Below are positions 48,601-59,575 of a stretch of 64,000 bases of DNA, piece after piece. The position numbers and the translations under genes were made by a program. Location: positions 496,001-560,000 of the forward strand of contig JAFEKR010000015.1 in the NCBI GenBank assembly GCA_019022495.1. The letters are read 5' to 3'. Numbering within the stretch: the first letter of the stretch is position 1; every line of letters starts with the position of its first letter. The notes beneath the pieces were generated by a model, which was not told the origin of the DNA, made no database searches, and saw only the letters and a list, made by a program, of their open reading frames with translations. This DNA is from Epichloe hybrida. Lineage: Eukaryota; Ascomycota; Sordariomycetes; Hypocreales; Clavicipitaceae.

Positions 48601-51600
48601 AAGCAAGTCCCAAGCCTTGCTTGGCAAAGCCTGAAGCGGAAGTTATTCAGTTAGTAGAAGAGCTAAGAGGCTATGCTCAGTACCATATAGATGAGTTCCT
48701 GGACTCAATCCGGTACACTTTGTACAGGCCAGACTCTAATGGCGGCTTGGACAAACTCAAAGTTGCTGCAGCTACCTCACAACTTCCTCCAGTTTGTGCT
48801 TATTCCTTGCTTCAACAACTCATGGTGCCCGGTCACTTGCCCCCAAGGTGGAAAGTGCAGCTGACGAGGTTTGCGGATCGGGTGACCCAAGTGCAGTCAT
48901 GCGACCGAATATTAAAGGCCGCGAAAGCCTCATCTTCATCTTTCCTCAAGGAACTACAGTGTTTGCGGCCAAGACAATGGGATCTCGAGAAACACCCAGA
49001 GTGGCTACTTTTCGAGGTCGAGAACAACCTTCGAATTCGCGATACTCAGGCCGAAGTCGCGCAGGAAGTGATGAGCCCTCGAGATGCTAGAAACTCTATT
49101 TTGCAACTAAACATGGGAGAAGGAAAGTCGTCCGTGATTATCCCAATCATGGCAGCATCTTTGCCCTCTGGTAGCAATCTAGTCTGTGTCATTGCCGGCA
49201 AACCACAGGCAGAACAAATGATTGAGCTGCTCAGCAACCGATTAGGCGGGTTGCTGAACCGACCTATTTTCGTCATGCCTCTCTCGCGGTCGATTAAGCT
49301 AACCGAAGCAGTGGCTCGTCACCTCCGCGACAGGCTCTACGAGTGTAGGGATAATGGAGGAGTTCTGTTTCTTCACCCAGAGCATATGCTGTCACTTTTC
49401 TTAATGGCATCAGACTCTGAAGCTAAACATGGACCAGCTGTGAAGGAGATTCTCTTTGAGATAACAGCCTTTCTCAACAAGCATTGCCGAGAAATTATAG
49501 ATGAGAGTGATGAGATCTTCTCACCCAAGTTTGAACTTGTCTATCCACTTGGCAAACAACAATTAGTAGATTTTGCTTTGGAGAGGCAAAGCATTATTGC
49601 GCAAGTCTTGGCTATCGCGAGCGAACAAGCCGCACTGGCTATGAAAGAGGATCCTGCTGCGAATATCACGGTCACCTCCACGCACATGGCGCATTTCCCA
49701 AAGATTATTCTTAACAACGATCTGGCCGTGCAAAGACTCAATCAATTGGTCGCTGGAGAAATTTGCAAGGCCAGGGTCAGAGGCTTCAAATTACCGCCCA
49801 AGTTCCGAGAACACAAGGACCAAATCCTGGAATTCGTTACGAAGATGCACCCGTCCCACGAAACCGTACAGCGAATTATTAACCTGCATCCCTCTTCACG
49901 TTTTGAAAGGTCTCTCTACCTCATCCGCGGCTTATTAGCCTGTGGGGTGCTAGCTGGTGCTCTTCAAGATCGCTATCGTGTGGACTACGGCCTCGACAAG
50001 AAAAGAAAGCCCAAGACTGACTTGGCAGTCCCGTACCAAGCCAAGGATATCCCAGCGGTCGGATCAGAGTACAGCCACCCTGACACCATAATTGTTAAGA
50101 CACTTCTGGCCTACTACTACCAAGGACTAGACGACTTTGATATCAAGCTAGCTATCGCTCATTTACTCGACAAGTCGGACAATGCGCAAGATGAGTATAA
50201 CACTTGGTTTAACAACAATGCTGAATTTCCGAGGGAGTTTCAAGATGTCAACAGCATCAACATACAGGACAACGGATTCTGCAAGAGGATTTTTCCGCAT
50301 CTCAAGTTCTCGCCAGCGTGTATCAACTATTTTCTAATGCTAATCATATTTCCAAGTCAATTAAAGGAGCATACATCCAAAGTGTCCGCATCAGGATGGC
50401 ACTTGGGGCGAGTAAAAGATAATCCTGCCACTGGGTTCAGCGGTACTCACGACTCACAGCACATCCTCCCTCTCTCCGTGGTACAGCAAGACTTGGCAAG
50501 CCAGCAACATACCGATGCACTTGTGCTAGAAAAGATGCTCTCTACTCATAATTCTATTCTATTGCTTGGCTCTCCCACTCAGAAAGACAGTAATGAGGTG
50601 TCTGGCGAGATATTACGGCACATTCTGCGAGAAAAGCCCGATATTCGTGTGGTAATCGACGTTGGAGCACTCTTCATCGACCTAACCAACGAGCAAGTCG
50701 CTCGACTTTGGCTTCAGATGCTGACGACTGGGGCCAGTTCTGACATCGAAGGCGTGGTGTACTTCCACGACGACAAACTGAAGGTTCGCAACACAGGAGG
50801 GCAGGTCAAGGATCTTTCTGCTTCTCCCTTGTCGGATAACCTAGGCACGTGTCTCGTATATCTCGACGAGGCTCATACAAGAGGAACCGACTTGAAGCTT
50901 CCGTCAGACTATCAGGCCGCCGTGACCCTTGGGCGCGGTCTTACTAAAGACAAGCTGGCGCAGGGTAAGTACATGGCTCCATTGTGCATTGGAAGTTTGT
51001 GAAACGGCGACTGACAAGACGTTTAGCTTGCATGCGAATGAGATTGCTCGGAGAAGGCCAAACAGTCACATTCTGCATACCAGCCGAGGTCCAGGGTCAG
51101 ATGTTGACTACTGGAGGCGACATCACATTGCTGGACATCGGCCGCTGGGCCATCCAGCAAACTTGGAAAGAAGCCAGGCAGCATATGACACTTTGGGATA
51201 AGCAAGGCCACGAATTCCAGCGCCAGTCAAAACTTTGGGAGCAGATTCACGAAGCGAGTGACATGGATGTCAAAATGCGGCATCTAAGAACCCTGAAGCA
51301 AGTTAATACGGAAACAATTCAGGACTTGTATCGGCCACGCGATGCGTTTCCCAAAACCGAGATGCTCGAGCTCATGGACCCAATCGCCAAGAGGCGCCAT
51401 GACTTTGGCGTTGGCATCGTCAGCAACTTCAATGGCTGTGAGGAAAGACAGCAGGAGCAAGAGCTCGAGGTTCAAGCACAGGTACAAGAACAGCGTAATG
51501 TTGTGCAAGCGCCAGCCGAAACACCTGCCAGGCACGAACTACACGATGACGTCAGGTCGTTTGTCAGGAGTGGTATTCTCCGGCCACCAAGTGGACAAAA

Positions 51601-52436
51601 AGGCGGCATCTTTGCGGCCTTTGCTACGCTGTCGGACACCACGGCCGGGACCTATTCCGATTTTCAGTGTGCTTCGAGTCTCAAGGTCTCGAGCGGATTC
51701 GCCACGACCATCAAGCGGGGCGGCACGGGGAAGCTGGACGCTTACAAGCGAGAAGTCCAGTTCATCCTGACCACGGCGGACGGGGACGGCATCGTCAACA
51801 ACATGCTGCTCATAAGCCCCCTCGAGGCAGAAGACCTCTACGAAACCATCACCAGGTCCTCCAGCGTTGCGCTTCACGTCTACGCGCCGCGCCAAAACAG
51901 CCGCCACGCACCGTCGATCACCTACAGCTATACGTGGTCCAGGACAGGCTGCAGCCAAGCGTCGCATCCCCGTACATCTTCAGATTGAGCTGAACCTCTT
52001 CGCGGGCCAGCTGTACTTTGACACCTTCAAGGAATACGTCAATGTGTGCGAATACCTGGGACTGGCGTGGAATGACTCGTTCAAGACGGCCGATGTAGAT
52101 GGGTTCATACCCCCTGGCTCCAACACACGGCGGATTCCCAATCGGCTCAACGCGCAGTCCAGCCCCTTGCCATTCCTGAAGCTTCTAATGACCAACATTA
52201 GGAACTACGGAAGTAACATTGACAAGACACACATGGGCAGGATGCTCGACGGTGAGTTCCTGACAGAGAAGGACTTTAGCCCGAGGATGAAACGGGAACG
52301 AGACGAGGACGACACCGAGGACGCGGACGCGGGAGCTCCTCAACCTGCGAAGAAGCAGAGAAGAAATGGGGGACAAGTCATTGTGAAGACGGAAGACCAG
52401 GAAATGGCAGGAATGGATTCACCACAGTCTCGTTGA
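42647..52436 (+). CDS. Giant DUF6606/DUF3638/DUF3645-type protein, frame disrupted
   Basis: About 3200 residues. Exons: 42647-42929, 43008-50964, 51027-52436. The N-terminal ~550 residues resemble the fungal DUF6606 region. The central/C-terminal part has DUF3638 (LNMGEGKSSVIIPIM at ~49.11 kb; IIDESDEIFSPKFELVYPLG at ~49.50 kb) and DUF3645 (DLAVPYQAKDIP...YSHPDTIIVKTLLAYYYQG at ~50.05 kb), then LDEAHTRGTDLKLP and QACMRMRLLGEGQTV. I read these as Walker A, Walker B and later motor motifs of a SecA/SF2-like ATPase; that is inference. Function is undescribed as far as I know. The end is basic (KKQRR). The frame switches inside the acidic repeat near 44.5 kb and again at 51.89-51.97 kb; no splice explains the first. 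It may be an assembly artefact or a damaged gene. Confidence 0.85.
44537..44725 (+). repeat. Nine tandem 21-bp units encoding an acidic heptapeptide
   Basis: Unit GATGAGGATGAAGACCGAGA + T. In the upstream frame it encodes DEDEDRD; the second and ninth copies carry variants ending CAAGAA. In the downstream frame of the gene the same DNA reads MRMKTEM. It lies at the first frame switch of the giant gene. Confidence 0.95.
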
Positions 52437-52883
52437 TGTTTGCAATTCTAGACGGTTCGCAGAGAAGATTATGGGGACATTTACAAGCTAAGCTGGGATT
52501 CGCAACAGGATTGGAACTTGGAACGCGGTTTTCATAGCCAGTAATGGATTGATTTTGCTATTGATCTTCTCATCATCTCGTGACAGAAAGTGGTAGAATT
52601 TGCTCCGTGAACATACACGGATGGGACGACTCCCCTTGACACGCCGCCATTCTCGAATCGTTCGTCGTTTGCATTGCGACTGCTAAAGAAAGGGTCGCTC
52701 TTCTTCAAGGCCTTCCTTGGTGAATCACGAGACATGCCACGGCTTCAAATGGGGCGGATTTGATGTTGGCAGCGCTCTGACATGGTCTACGGAATAAGTA
52801 CAGTACGGCGCAATTTCAAGTGATCAATCAGCATGGACAGCAATCAGCTTCTGAATCAGCTTCATTATCCTACCATGTACACA
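52437..52883. other. Convergent 3' flanks
   Basis: The 3' ends of the giant gene (+) and the coiled-coil gene (-) face each other here. A 67-codon minus frame (52532-52735) has no recognisable similarity. Nothing else seen. Confidence 0.5.
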
Positions 52884-54743
52884 CTACGAGCCCCATCTCC
52901 GAACAAACTCTTCCTTCTTCACACTCCTGGCCATCACGCTTTGTCCCTCCAAGGACCGCAACTTCTCCTTTGCCTTCTCCACCTCCTGCTGCAGAATGAG
53001 TATCGACCCCTCCATGACTGGATCCACAGCTTGACTTCTCCAAAGGGACTTTCGGCAAGGAGGCTGTCTCTCAGTAGTTGAAGGGCAAGCTTCGCGTCGC
53101 TGAGGTGTGCCCTTGTTGTGATTTCCAGGCTCTCTTGGGCTCCTTTGGCGACTTCGTCGCATTTGCGGGCCCTCTCGGCTACCGCCTTTGATATGGCATT
53201 GACTCTTACTCTTGGACTCTCTTCTTCAGAAGGCAGGGACACAGCAAGACTGCTAAGAAGAGTTTCCAACGCGGATTCTTCTTGGATGCCGGATGATGAT
53301 GGTCGTGCGCGCGCTCCAGAGGTATTGCTTCGCGTTCGAACTGGAGATACAGGGATTGTCTGTTTCGAAACGGTACTGGTGGGGGTTGCATCGACGGCCA
53401 ACTCGGCTCTGGCTGTGGTCATCATGGCCTCAGCAGCAGCCCGGTACGACTTGTGTGACTCGACATGTGCATGCAGCCTGGCCATCCTCTCCTGCAAGTA
53501 TCGCAGGCATTCATCGGTCTACAATATGGTTAGAGTGGGGTCGTCCCAATCAGGATCAGGTCGGTTGAGAGCATGGGAGGACGGACGTATTTCAACGACG
53601 AGACAGTCTTGCCAAGGCTTTGCCCGCTCTTTGCGGCGATGGCCTGCAGAGCTGGTTCCAGGTGCTGTTGTTCCGTGGACATTTGAGCAACAGACAAGAT
53701 TTCAGAGTACAGCGACTCCACCTCTTCTTGAAGCTCTGTAACCTCCTCTCTTGTGGCTGGCTTGACGGCGCCCGACCGCTCTGCCGTGACCAGCGTCTCC
53801 AAGTAGGCTGTGTCAAGCCTGGTGCGGACCGTTTCGACTGTCGTTTTGATTAAGCTAAGTGAGCGGGCTGTTAGAATGTCAGGCAAGGCTACAAGAGTAG
53901 CTGGCATCGTACCGCATGCATGTCTCTCGGAGCTTGTCAACAGCTTGTGCTTCATCAGGGTCTGGCTGGTCAAGCTCCCATCCCAGCTTCTGAAGGCTTG
54001 ATAGCAGCCTGTCGTCTGATTCCAGAAACGTGCTAACCTCATTATTGAGAGATGATCCCTCCTGCTCGAGCTCGGCGAGCCGGAGACTTACGTGCTGCGT
54101 GATTCTCTCCACCTACCAGTATGTTAAAACGGTTTCTGTGCAGAGTGTGGTTGGGGATTCTATCTGACCTCTCTCGTAAGCTGGGTCCGTTCCACCTCCT
54201 TCTTGCGCTTCTGCACACGCTCCAATTCTTCTCGGCGAGCATTGTCCTCAGCTTGCTTCTTGACCAGTCGCGACAAGGCATCCTGCTGCTGCCGCAATGT
54301 CTCTGTCTGCTTGTTGATATTCTCTGTAGACCGTTTGAGTTGCTCCACGGCCAGCCTCAAGTCGTCTTCGGTGACTGCCTGGACTTCGGCTAGATCGTGC
54401 GAGTCTGCCAGCTGATCTACGCGGCCCCTCTTGTCCAGCTCCATATATCTATGACGGGGTTGGTTGTTAGTTTTTTTTTTTTCCTGTTCTTCTCTTTTCC
54501 CCGGCAGTGTTCATCTCAAAAATAGCAATTGTCGGTGTTTTGCTCATAGCCTTACATTTGAAGCTCATCGGCTGACAACAGCGTGTCGTTTCCCAGATGC
54601 AGGGATACCCATTCGACAAACAGGGGGCCGTGTTCGGCATCGTTGAGCGCAATCTGCACATCCTCACGCCTGGCCTGGATGCCGCAGGCTCGAGAGGCTC
54701 GCAGCACGAGCGATTCGGCCTGCTTTCTGCGCTGGACATCCAT
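52884..54743 (-). CDS. Coiled-coil protein, possible augmin (HAUS3-like) subunit, with frameshift
   Basis: Five exons (54556-54743, 54169-54448, 53913-54112, 53587-53854, 52884-53518) give about 523 residues. The start is MDVQRRKQAESLVLRASRA. The N-terminal block GPLFVEWVSLHLGNDTLLSADELQIY followed by long coiled coils (QLKRSTENINKQTETLRQQQ, ELQEEVESLYSEIL) recalls the HAUS3 N-terminal domain of the augmin complex, which recruits gamma-tubulin to spindle microtubules; this is a guess from layout. A Ser/Thr/Pro-rich disordered loop lies in exon 5. The last ~48 residues (VDPVMEGSILILQQEVEKAK...) are in another frame: one base is missing near 53025 between GEVKL and VDP, with no GT-AG pair available. 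Exon 5 is 635 nt, one short of in-frame. Confidence 0.72.
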
Positions 54744-56323
54744 TTGAACAGAATGATGAAGCGAGGTGGCGTGCCTGGACGTGATGAAAGGATGGTAATG
54801 GAGCGGGGAATGCCGTTTGTTTCACGGACTGGTCTAAGCTAGAGCCTAGAGGCTAGGAGCATGTCGCTGACCGCCTTGGAAGCGAGTACGGATTTGAGAA
54901 GGCGTATTTAGGTAATGATCGAGATGCTTGCGCTTGTTTCAAGGATGATGTTGCTGCATGTCATGAAGGAGGACGCGGCAACGTTGCAGCGATGACTGAT
55001 CAGATGGGTGGGATGATGGGAGGAAGACGAGAGAGACGTTGGACTTGTCCATCATTGTTGTTGCCAAGTGGTGGTGGTGTTGCTCCGCTGTGTGGCCAGA
55101 GCACGTTCGCTGGGAGCTCCCCAAAACCCCCCAAAAAAATCCACCAACCCAACCCGGCAGCTGAGCCGCCATCCCCGGCTGCCTGCCACGCCCAGGCCCA
55201 CGCCTGCCAAACAAACAAGAGGCTCGCGTGGCGGTGCCCCCTGCCAGCCACTGCCATACCATCACTGTAACTCCGGCACATGCTCATTGCTCAGGCACCG
55301 CCAGGCTTTCATTCGTCCCCCGGCTGCCGGCCCGGTGCCGCCTGGACCAACGATGACCAACGATGACCGACGACCGACGACCGACGACCGACGACTGACT
55401 TGAAGTTAGCCCGACTACGTACACACAACTTCACCTGCTCCGTGGTCCTCGAATCAAGTCGTTGCCGGCCACGATGGATTCACATTTACGCAACGTCCCG
55501 TGACGCTCATCATCATCACGTCTGCTGATCAAGCCGTCCGTCCCCCTTCTCGTTCTGTCGGTGCCATGGCCAAAGTCTCACCTGTATCACTCTCGCCGGA
55601 TATTCCCCCTGAATCTGTTCTACCAAGACGAAACGATACTTTCACGTCCACCGGCAGGCTTCCGCTCCAATGCTTGCCAAGTCTGTCGATATCGTACGAG
55701 CTACAGGTCAAAGTCTACACGCAAGATGCAAAGCCCTTGTCGTTTTCGCCGCGTCAAATGGGAAGTAGGCGGATGGACCGCAAGTTCCAGCCGAATCCTC
55801 ACTTCTTGTTCCGCCGCGCCAAGTCCATCTCAACAATTACATTCATTGGTGCCACATCAGAGAGTGAAGTGAGCTTGTCGTCATGTCGAATCAATTCATC
55901 GTCATCAGGAAAAAGGCCCTTTCACCTTCTCACGGGCCCGGCTTCCTGCCTCGCATGCCAGACGTCCAGGGAGATACTCCAGGTGTAACATCTTTCGTTT
56001 GAGAAAAAAAACTGGAAAAAAAAAAATCAAAGCTTCCCTCTTTGGCAGCAGAGTCGACCGGCTCGCCAACCCACGAACCCGGACATCAATTTCTAGAAAA
56101 CGCTACGCGGGTAGCACAGTGAACAGCACGAACCTGCTTCGTACACATGATGCATTCCTACCTCCGAATGTCCATCTAAGCACATCGCCATCTCACAAGA
56201 CCCCGTCGGTGTTCAAATAGCCCCGTATCCTAAGCGATTTCCTTTTTTTTCTTTCTCCTTTTTCGTTTCGCGCTTCCCGTCTCCCTTCGCCGAACTACCG
56301 AACCAAGACATTTTTTCCTGACC
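54744..56323. promoter_or_regulatory. Divergent intergenic region (coiled-coil gene / LrgB gene)
   Basis: About 1.6 kb with both promoters. It holds a short GACCGAC repeat array and pyrimidine-rich sequence (about 56240-56320) before the LrgB ATG. Plus-strand frames of up to 162 codons at 55.5-56.0 kb have no recognisable motif and were left out. Confidence 0.5.
55345..55399. repeat. Short tandem arrays: 10-bp x2 then 7-bp x5
   Basis: Two copies of GACCAACGAT run directly into four copies of GACCGAC and one GACTGAC. The two units share GACC, suggesting successive slippage. Confidence 0.9.
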
Positions 56324-58128
56324 ATGTCTTACTCAATTCTTTGGCGAAGCCGGTGTAATGAGGCCATTCACCACTTTGTGAGCGTCTTGTTGATTTCGCT
56401 TATCTATCTTACAAGCGAGCTGAGCATCTGGGGGTTGAGCCTGGCGCTGGCGTCGGCGCAGCTCCAATACTTCGCGTCCATCTTGGGCATGGCCCTGGTC
56501 TTCTCTGCCATGACGGTCGCCGGCCGATATCTTCGGAGTTGCGATGGACTGTATCGGCGCTGGATCAAAGACAAGGTAAGTTTCCTTCTTCTCTCCGACT
56601 GCACAGAAACTATGGCTGAGGACCCCGCGCGCAGGTCGACTTCATCAACGCACAGCTAGGGGTGGGATTCAGCGTGCCCATCATCATGCTCGATCATATG
56701 CTCAGCATGCGCGATGTCGGCTACATTGTCGCAACGTCTGGTGAGTTAATCCCGAACAAAGTCACGGCTCACGATAAGCATTTTCAGCTAATCACACGGC
56801 CAGTTGTCACCAATGTGGTCTCATGGACAGGAGTCTTCTTTCTGGCCCTAGCAGGACTATCTCTTCTGTCGACTTTCCAGTCGCATGTCTCGGGGCTCGT
56901 GCGACGCCATGCTGCCGAAACTCCCATTTCTTGTCGACAGGAAGAAAAGGGCGCGGCGCTTCCCGCGGCGTTCCATCCTTACGAGAGTCAGTGGAAATAT
57001 GTGACCTCGGAAGATTCGGTTGCGACTGCTGATCATCAGTTGTCGTCGTCCAAAGACCATCATCATCAAATTACGGAAATTGAGCCCTTCCCCACTGGGA
57101 GCTCAGGGCAACATGACAAGAGTGCTTGGTACCTGTTGAAAAGCAACGGCTATCTGTTGGCATGCCTTGTTGGCATCATAGCCATCGGTATCCCATTGGA
57201 GATGACTCTGTCCGACAGCAGAGTACTGGATGGCTTTACACTGTGGCTTTGCTGGATCGTCGCCGTCCGCTTGCAGCGAATGGTCAAGCACGCGTTTTTC
57301 CTCATTGGTAACGTGCGCTGCAGACACACCTTGGCTACCATGATCAATCCCGTGCTCGTTACCACAACCTTCATGCTTGGCTATACTCGCCTGAGAGGGG
57401 TTCTCAGCCAGAGCGGAAGTGTCACCAACTTGTTGGAGAGCTTCAGCTCCGGAACGCCCCTGTACTCGCTCTGGACCGCTCTCATAAGGTCAGCACCCCT
57501 GCCGGACAATGCAACCTACTGGTTCGGAGCAGGGGACTTCGCGCTCTCTCTCCTCGAGTGCGGCATAGTAGCATGGGGCTTCAAGCTCTACGAGTGCCGA
57601 CGTCAGCTGTTCAGCATATCAGGACTCGCAATCTTCTTCTTCTGTTCTGTTGCTGCCGCCGGAAATGTCTTCCTGTCTGTGCTTCTCGCATCTGCGCTCG
57701 GGTTAGACGGGCCAGAGGCGTTGGCATTTGCTGCTCGGAGCACAACCTTGGCGCTGGCCAAGCCGGCTGTCAAGACCCTTGGAGGGAACTTGGCGCTCAA
57801 CGCAACCCTTGTGGTCAGCAACGGCATCATTGGCCAGCTTTTGTATCCGATTCTTCTCGAGAAGCTCTCGATTCCGGCCTCGGTTCAGTCCACCGACAAG
57901 GAGCAGGACCCGGAACGGGATGCAATGACTGATACTCCTAGGACTGTCGCAGCTGGCACTGCCATCGGCATCAACGGGGCTGCCATGGGGGTCTCGTACT
58001 TGTACGAAGCGAAGAGCCGCGCGGCGCCGTATGCGGCACTCTCTATGACCATCTTTGGAGTCATGACAGTGGCGTTTACAACACTTGAGCCTTTCAAACG
58101 CGTGGTGCAAGCATTATCGACGCGATAG
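56324..58128 (+). CDS. LrgB-family integral membrane protein
   Basis: Three exons (56324-56575, 56635-56740, 56804-58128) give 560 residues. The third exon joins at the CGGCCAG acceptor (63-nt intron) because this rebuilds GYIVATS-VVTNVVSW, a family pattern; reading through is also open but adds 21 unexpected residues. About 12 hydrophobic helices. The N-terminal third resembles the LrgA-like half (LQYFASILGMALVFSAM, INAQLGVGFSVPIIM), then a His/Ser-rich loop. The C-terminal third is LrgB: YWFGAGDFALSLLECGIVAWG, FAARSTTLALAKPA, VVSNGIIGQLLYPILL. Bacterial LrgB is a holin-like protein; the plant relative PLGG1 moves glycolate/glycerate. The fungal substrate is unknown. Cell location is probably plasma membrane or an organelle; no clear presequence. 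Confidence 0.9.
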
Positions 58129-58611
58129 GCGAGCAAATGTTGGTATTCCTGCCACTTGCCTCTACGTATGGCACAAGGAATACTTCATAAGGATACTGGA
58201 CACAATGATTCAAAGTCGTTTTTTTTTTCTTTTTTTGCCCCTTATTTCGGGTGTCATGATTGATGACACAGCGCACGAATGCAATGATTGGATGCCAACT
58301 GTTCAAATAGACAATATCAGCCAGAATAGCTACCAAAGTTTACTAACGCTGGCACACGCAAGGTTCTCACATATAGAGCACAACTGCAAAGACAATGAAT
58401 GACATAGAAAATGATGTAAGTGAGGATCATTGAACATGGTATGATATAGCGATTTGAGTGAACAAGTTGAAGCTTTTCTGTCTGATGCAAAACTGGACAT
58501 TGCATGTGTTTTTTTTTTCTTCCGTCTATCGTCTTTCGAATTTGCATTCGCATAGTATTGTTATGGCCGTTGGTGTCGACATGTCTTGAAATCGTCTTGC
58601 CGACTTTACTT
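58129..58611. other. Convergent 3' flanks of LrgB and Pin1 genes
   Basis: Contains T-rich runs at about 58221-58237 and 58508-58520 that would serve 3' UTRs. No gene supported. Confidence 0.5.
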
Positions 58612-59575
58612 TCATTCCAATCTGGCACGAAATTAGCTATTCTAATACCACTAGCGCACAAATGGGAAGAGTTCAATGAAAGAAACACCCTCAAAGTGCG
58701 TTATGATATACTTACCTCTCGATTAAATGCAGCCCACTGGCTGTCTCGACGATTCTGCTCATCTCACCAGGCCGCAAAGCAAAAGCAGCATCCTCAAACT
58801 CCTTCTGCATATCCCCACGACCAAAATATCCAAGATCGCCACGCTTGCGCGCAGATGAACAGTCAGACTCAGTAGGTGCCAGATCTCCCAGGGAAACGTT
58901 TCCGGATTTGATCTTTTGCTCGTGCGCCTTGATGATGTCCATTGCTTCGTCTTTGGTACGTACGATTTCGGACTGTGTTTTTGCGATAGCAATTAGCTAT
59001 ATTCAACAAACCGCACAAAGCCCAGTTCCAATCAAAAGCCTCATTGCGCGCTGAGAGGAGCATGATTTCTGGGTGCAATTTACCTCTCGCCAGCTACTAG
59101 GGCGTCTGCTATCCTTGTGCTTCACCAGCAAGTGGGCGGCGCGAATCTTGCCCTCTGGTACCCCGGGGACAGCGCCGGGGCGCGAACCCGCACTATGATG
59201 GGCACCCATGTAGGTCTTGAGCTTCTCAGTGTCGGTGCCTTGCGGGGGTTCCCAGCGGGACACCTTCTCGACCGAGTTGAAGTAGTAAGGGAGGTTTTTC
59301 GAGTTGGAGTGGCGGACTTCCCAGTTCGGAGGAAGACCAGTATCAGCCTGCAATGGTCGAAACACGAAAGAGACGAGGGGTTAGTCAAGGATTGGGCCAG
59401 CATAGGCTATCTCGGGAGGGTTGAGAGGGGAAATATGGCGGGGAAATAGGGAAAGGGCGGAGAACATGCGTGCCATGACTATATTAATTGCGGCGCCGCG
59501 CAGCGCGACGAGGGCTGCTTCAGAGACGAGCTGCGAGTTTCGGGGGGTGGATGGGTAATAGACAGGACATACCAT
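58612..59575 (-). CDS. ESS1: Pin1/Ess1-type peptidyl-prolyl cis-trans isomerase
   Basis: Four exons give 177 residues: 59573-59575 (ATG only), 59084-59347, 58716-58972, 58612-58621. The N-terminus ADTGLPPNWEVRHSNSKNLPYYFN...SRWEPPQG is a WW domain (two Trp), and the C-terminal parvulin domain has KIRAAHLLVKHKDSRRPSSW, SDCSSARKRGDLGYFGRGDMQKEFEDAAFAL and ETASGLHLIER. The phosphate-binding basic patch (KHKDSRRPSSW) and the catalytic Cys of SDCSSA are present. The 10-nt last exon adds LE and a stop, giving the usual ERLE-type end. Pin1 isomerises pSer/pThr-Pro bonds; in yeast Ess1 acts on the RNA polymerase II C-terminal domain and is essential. Its divergent neighbour is Rpb9, a polymerase subunit, likely by chance. 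Confidence 0.95.
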
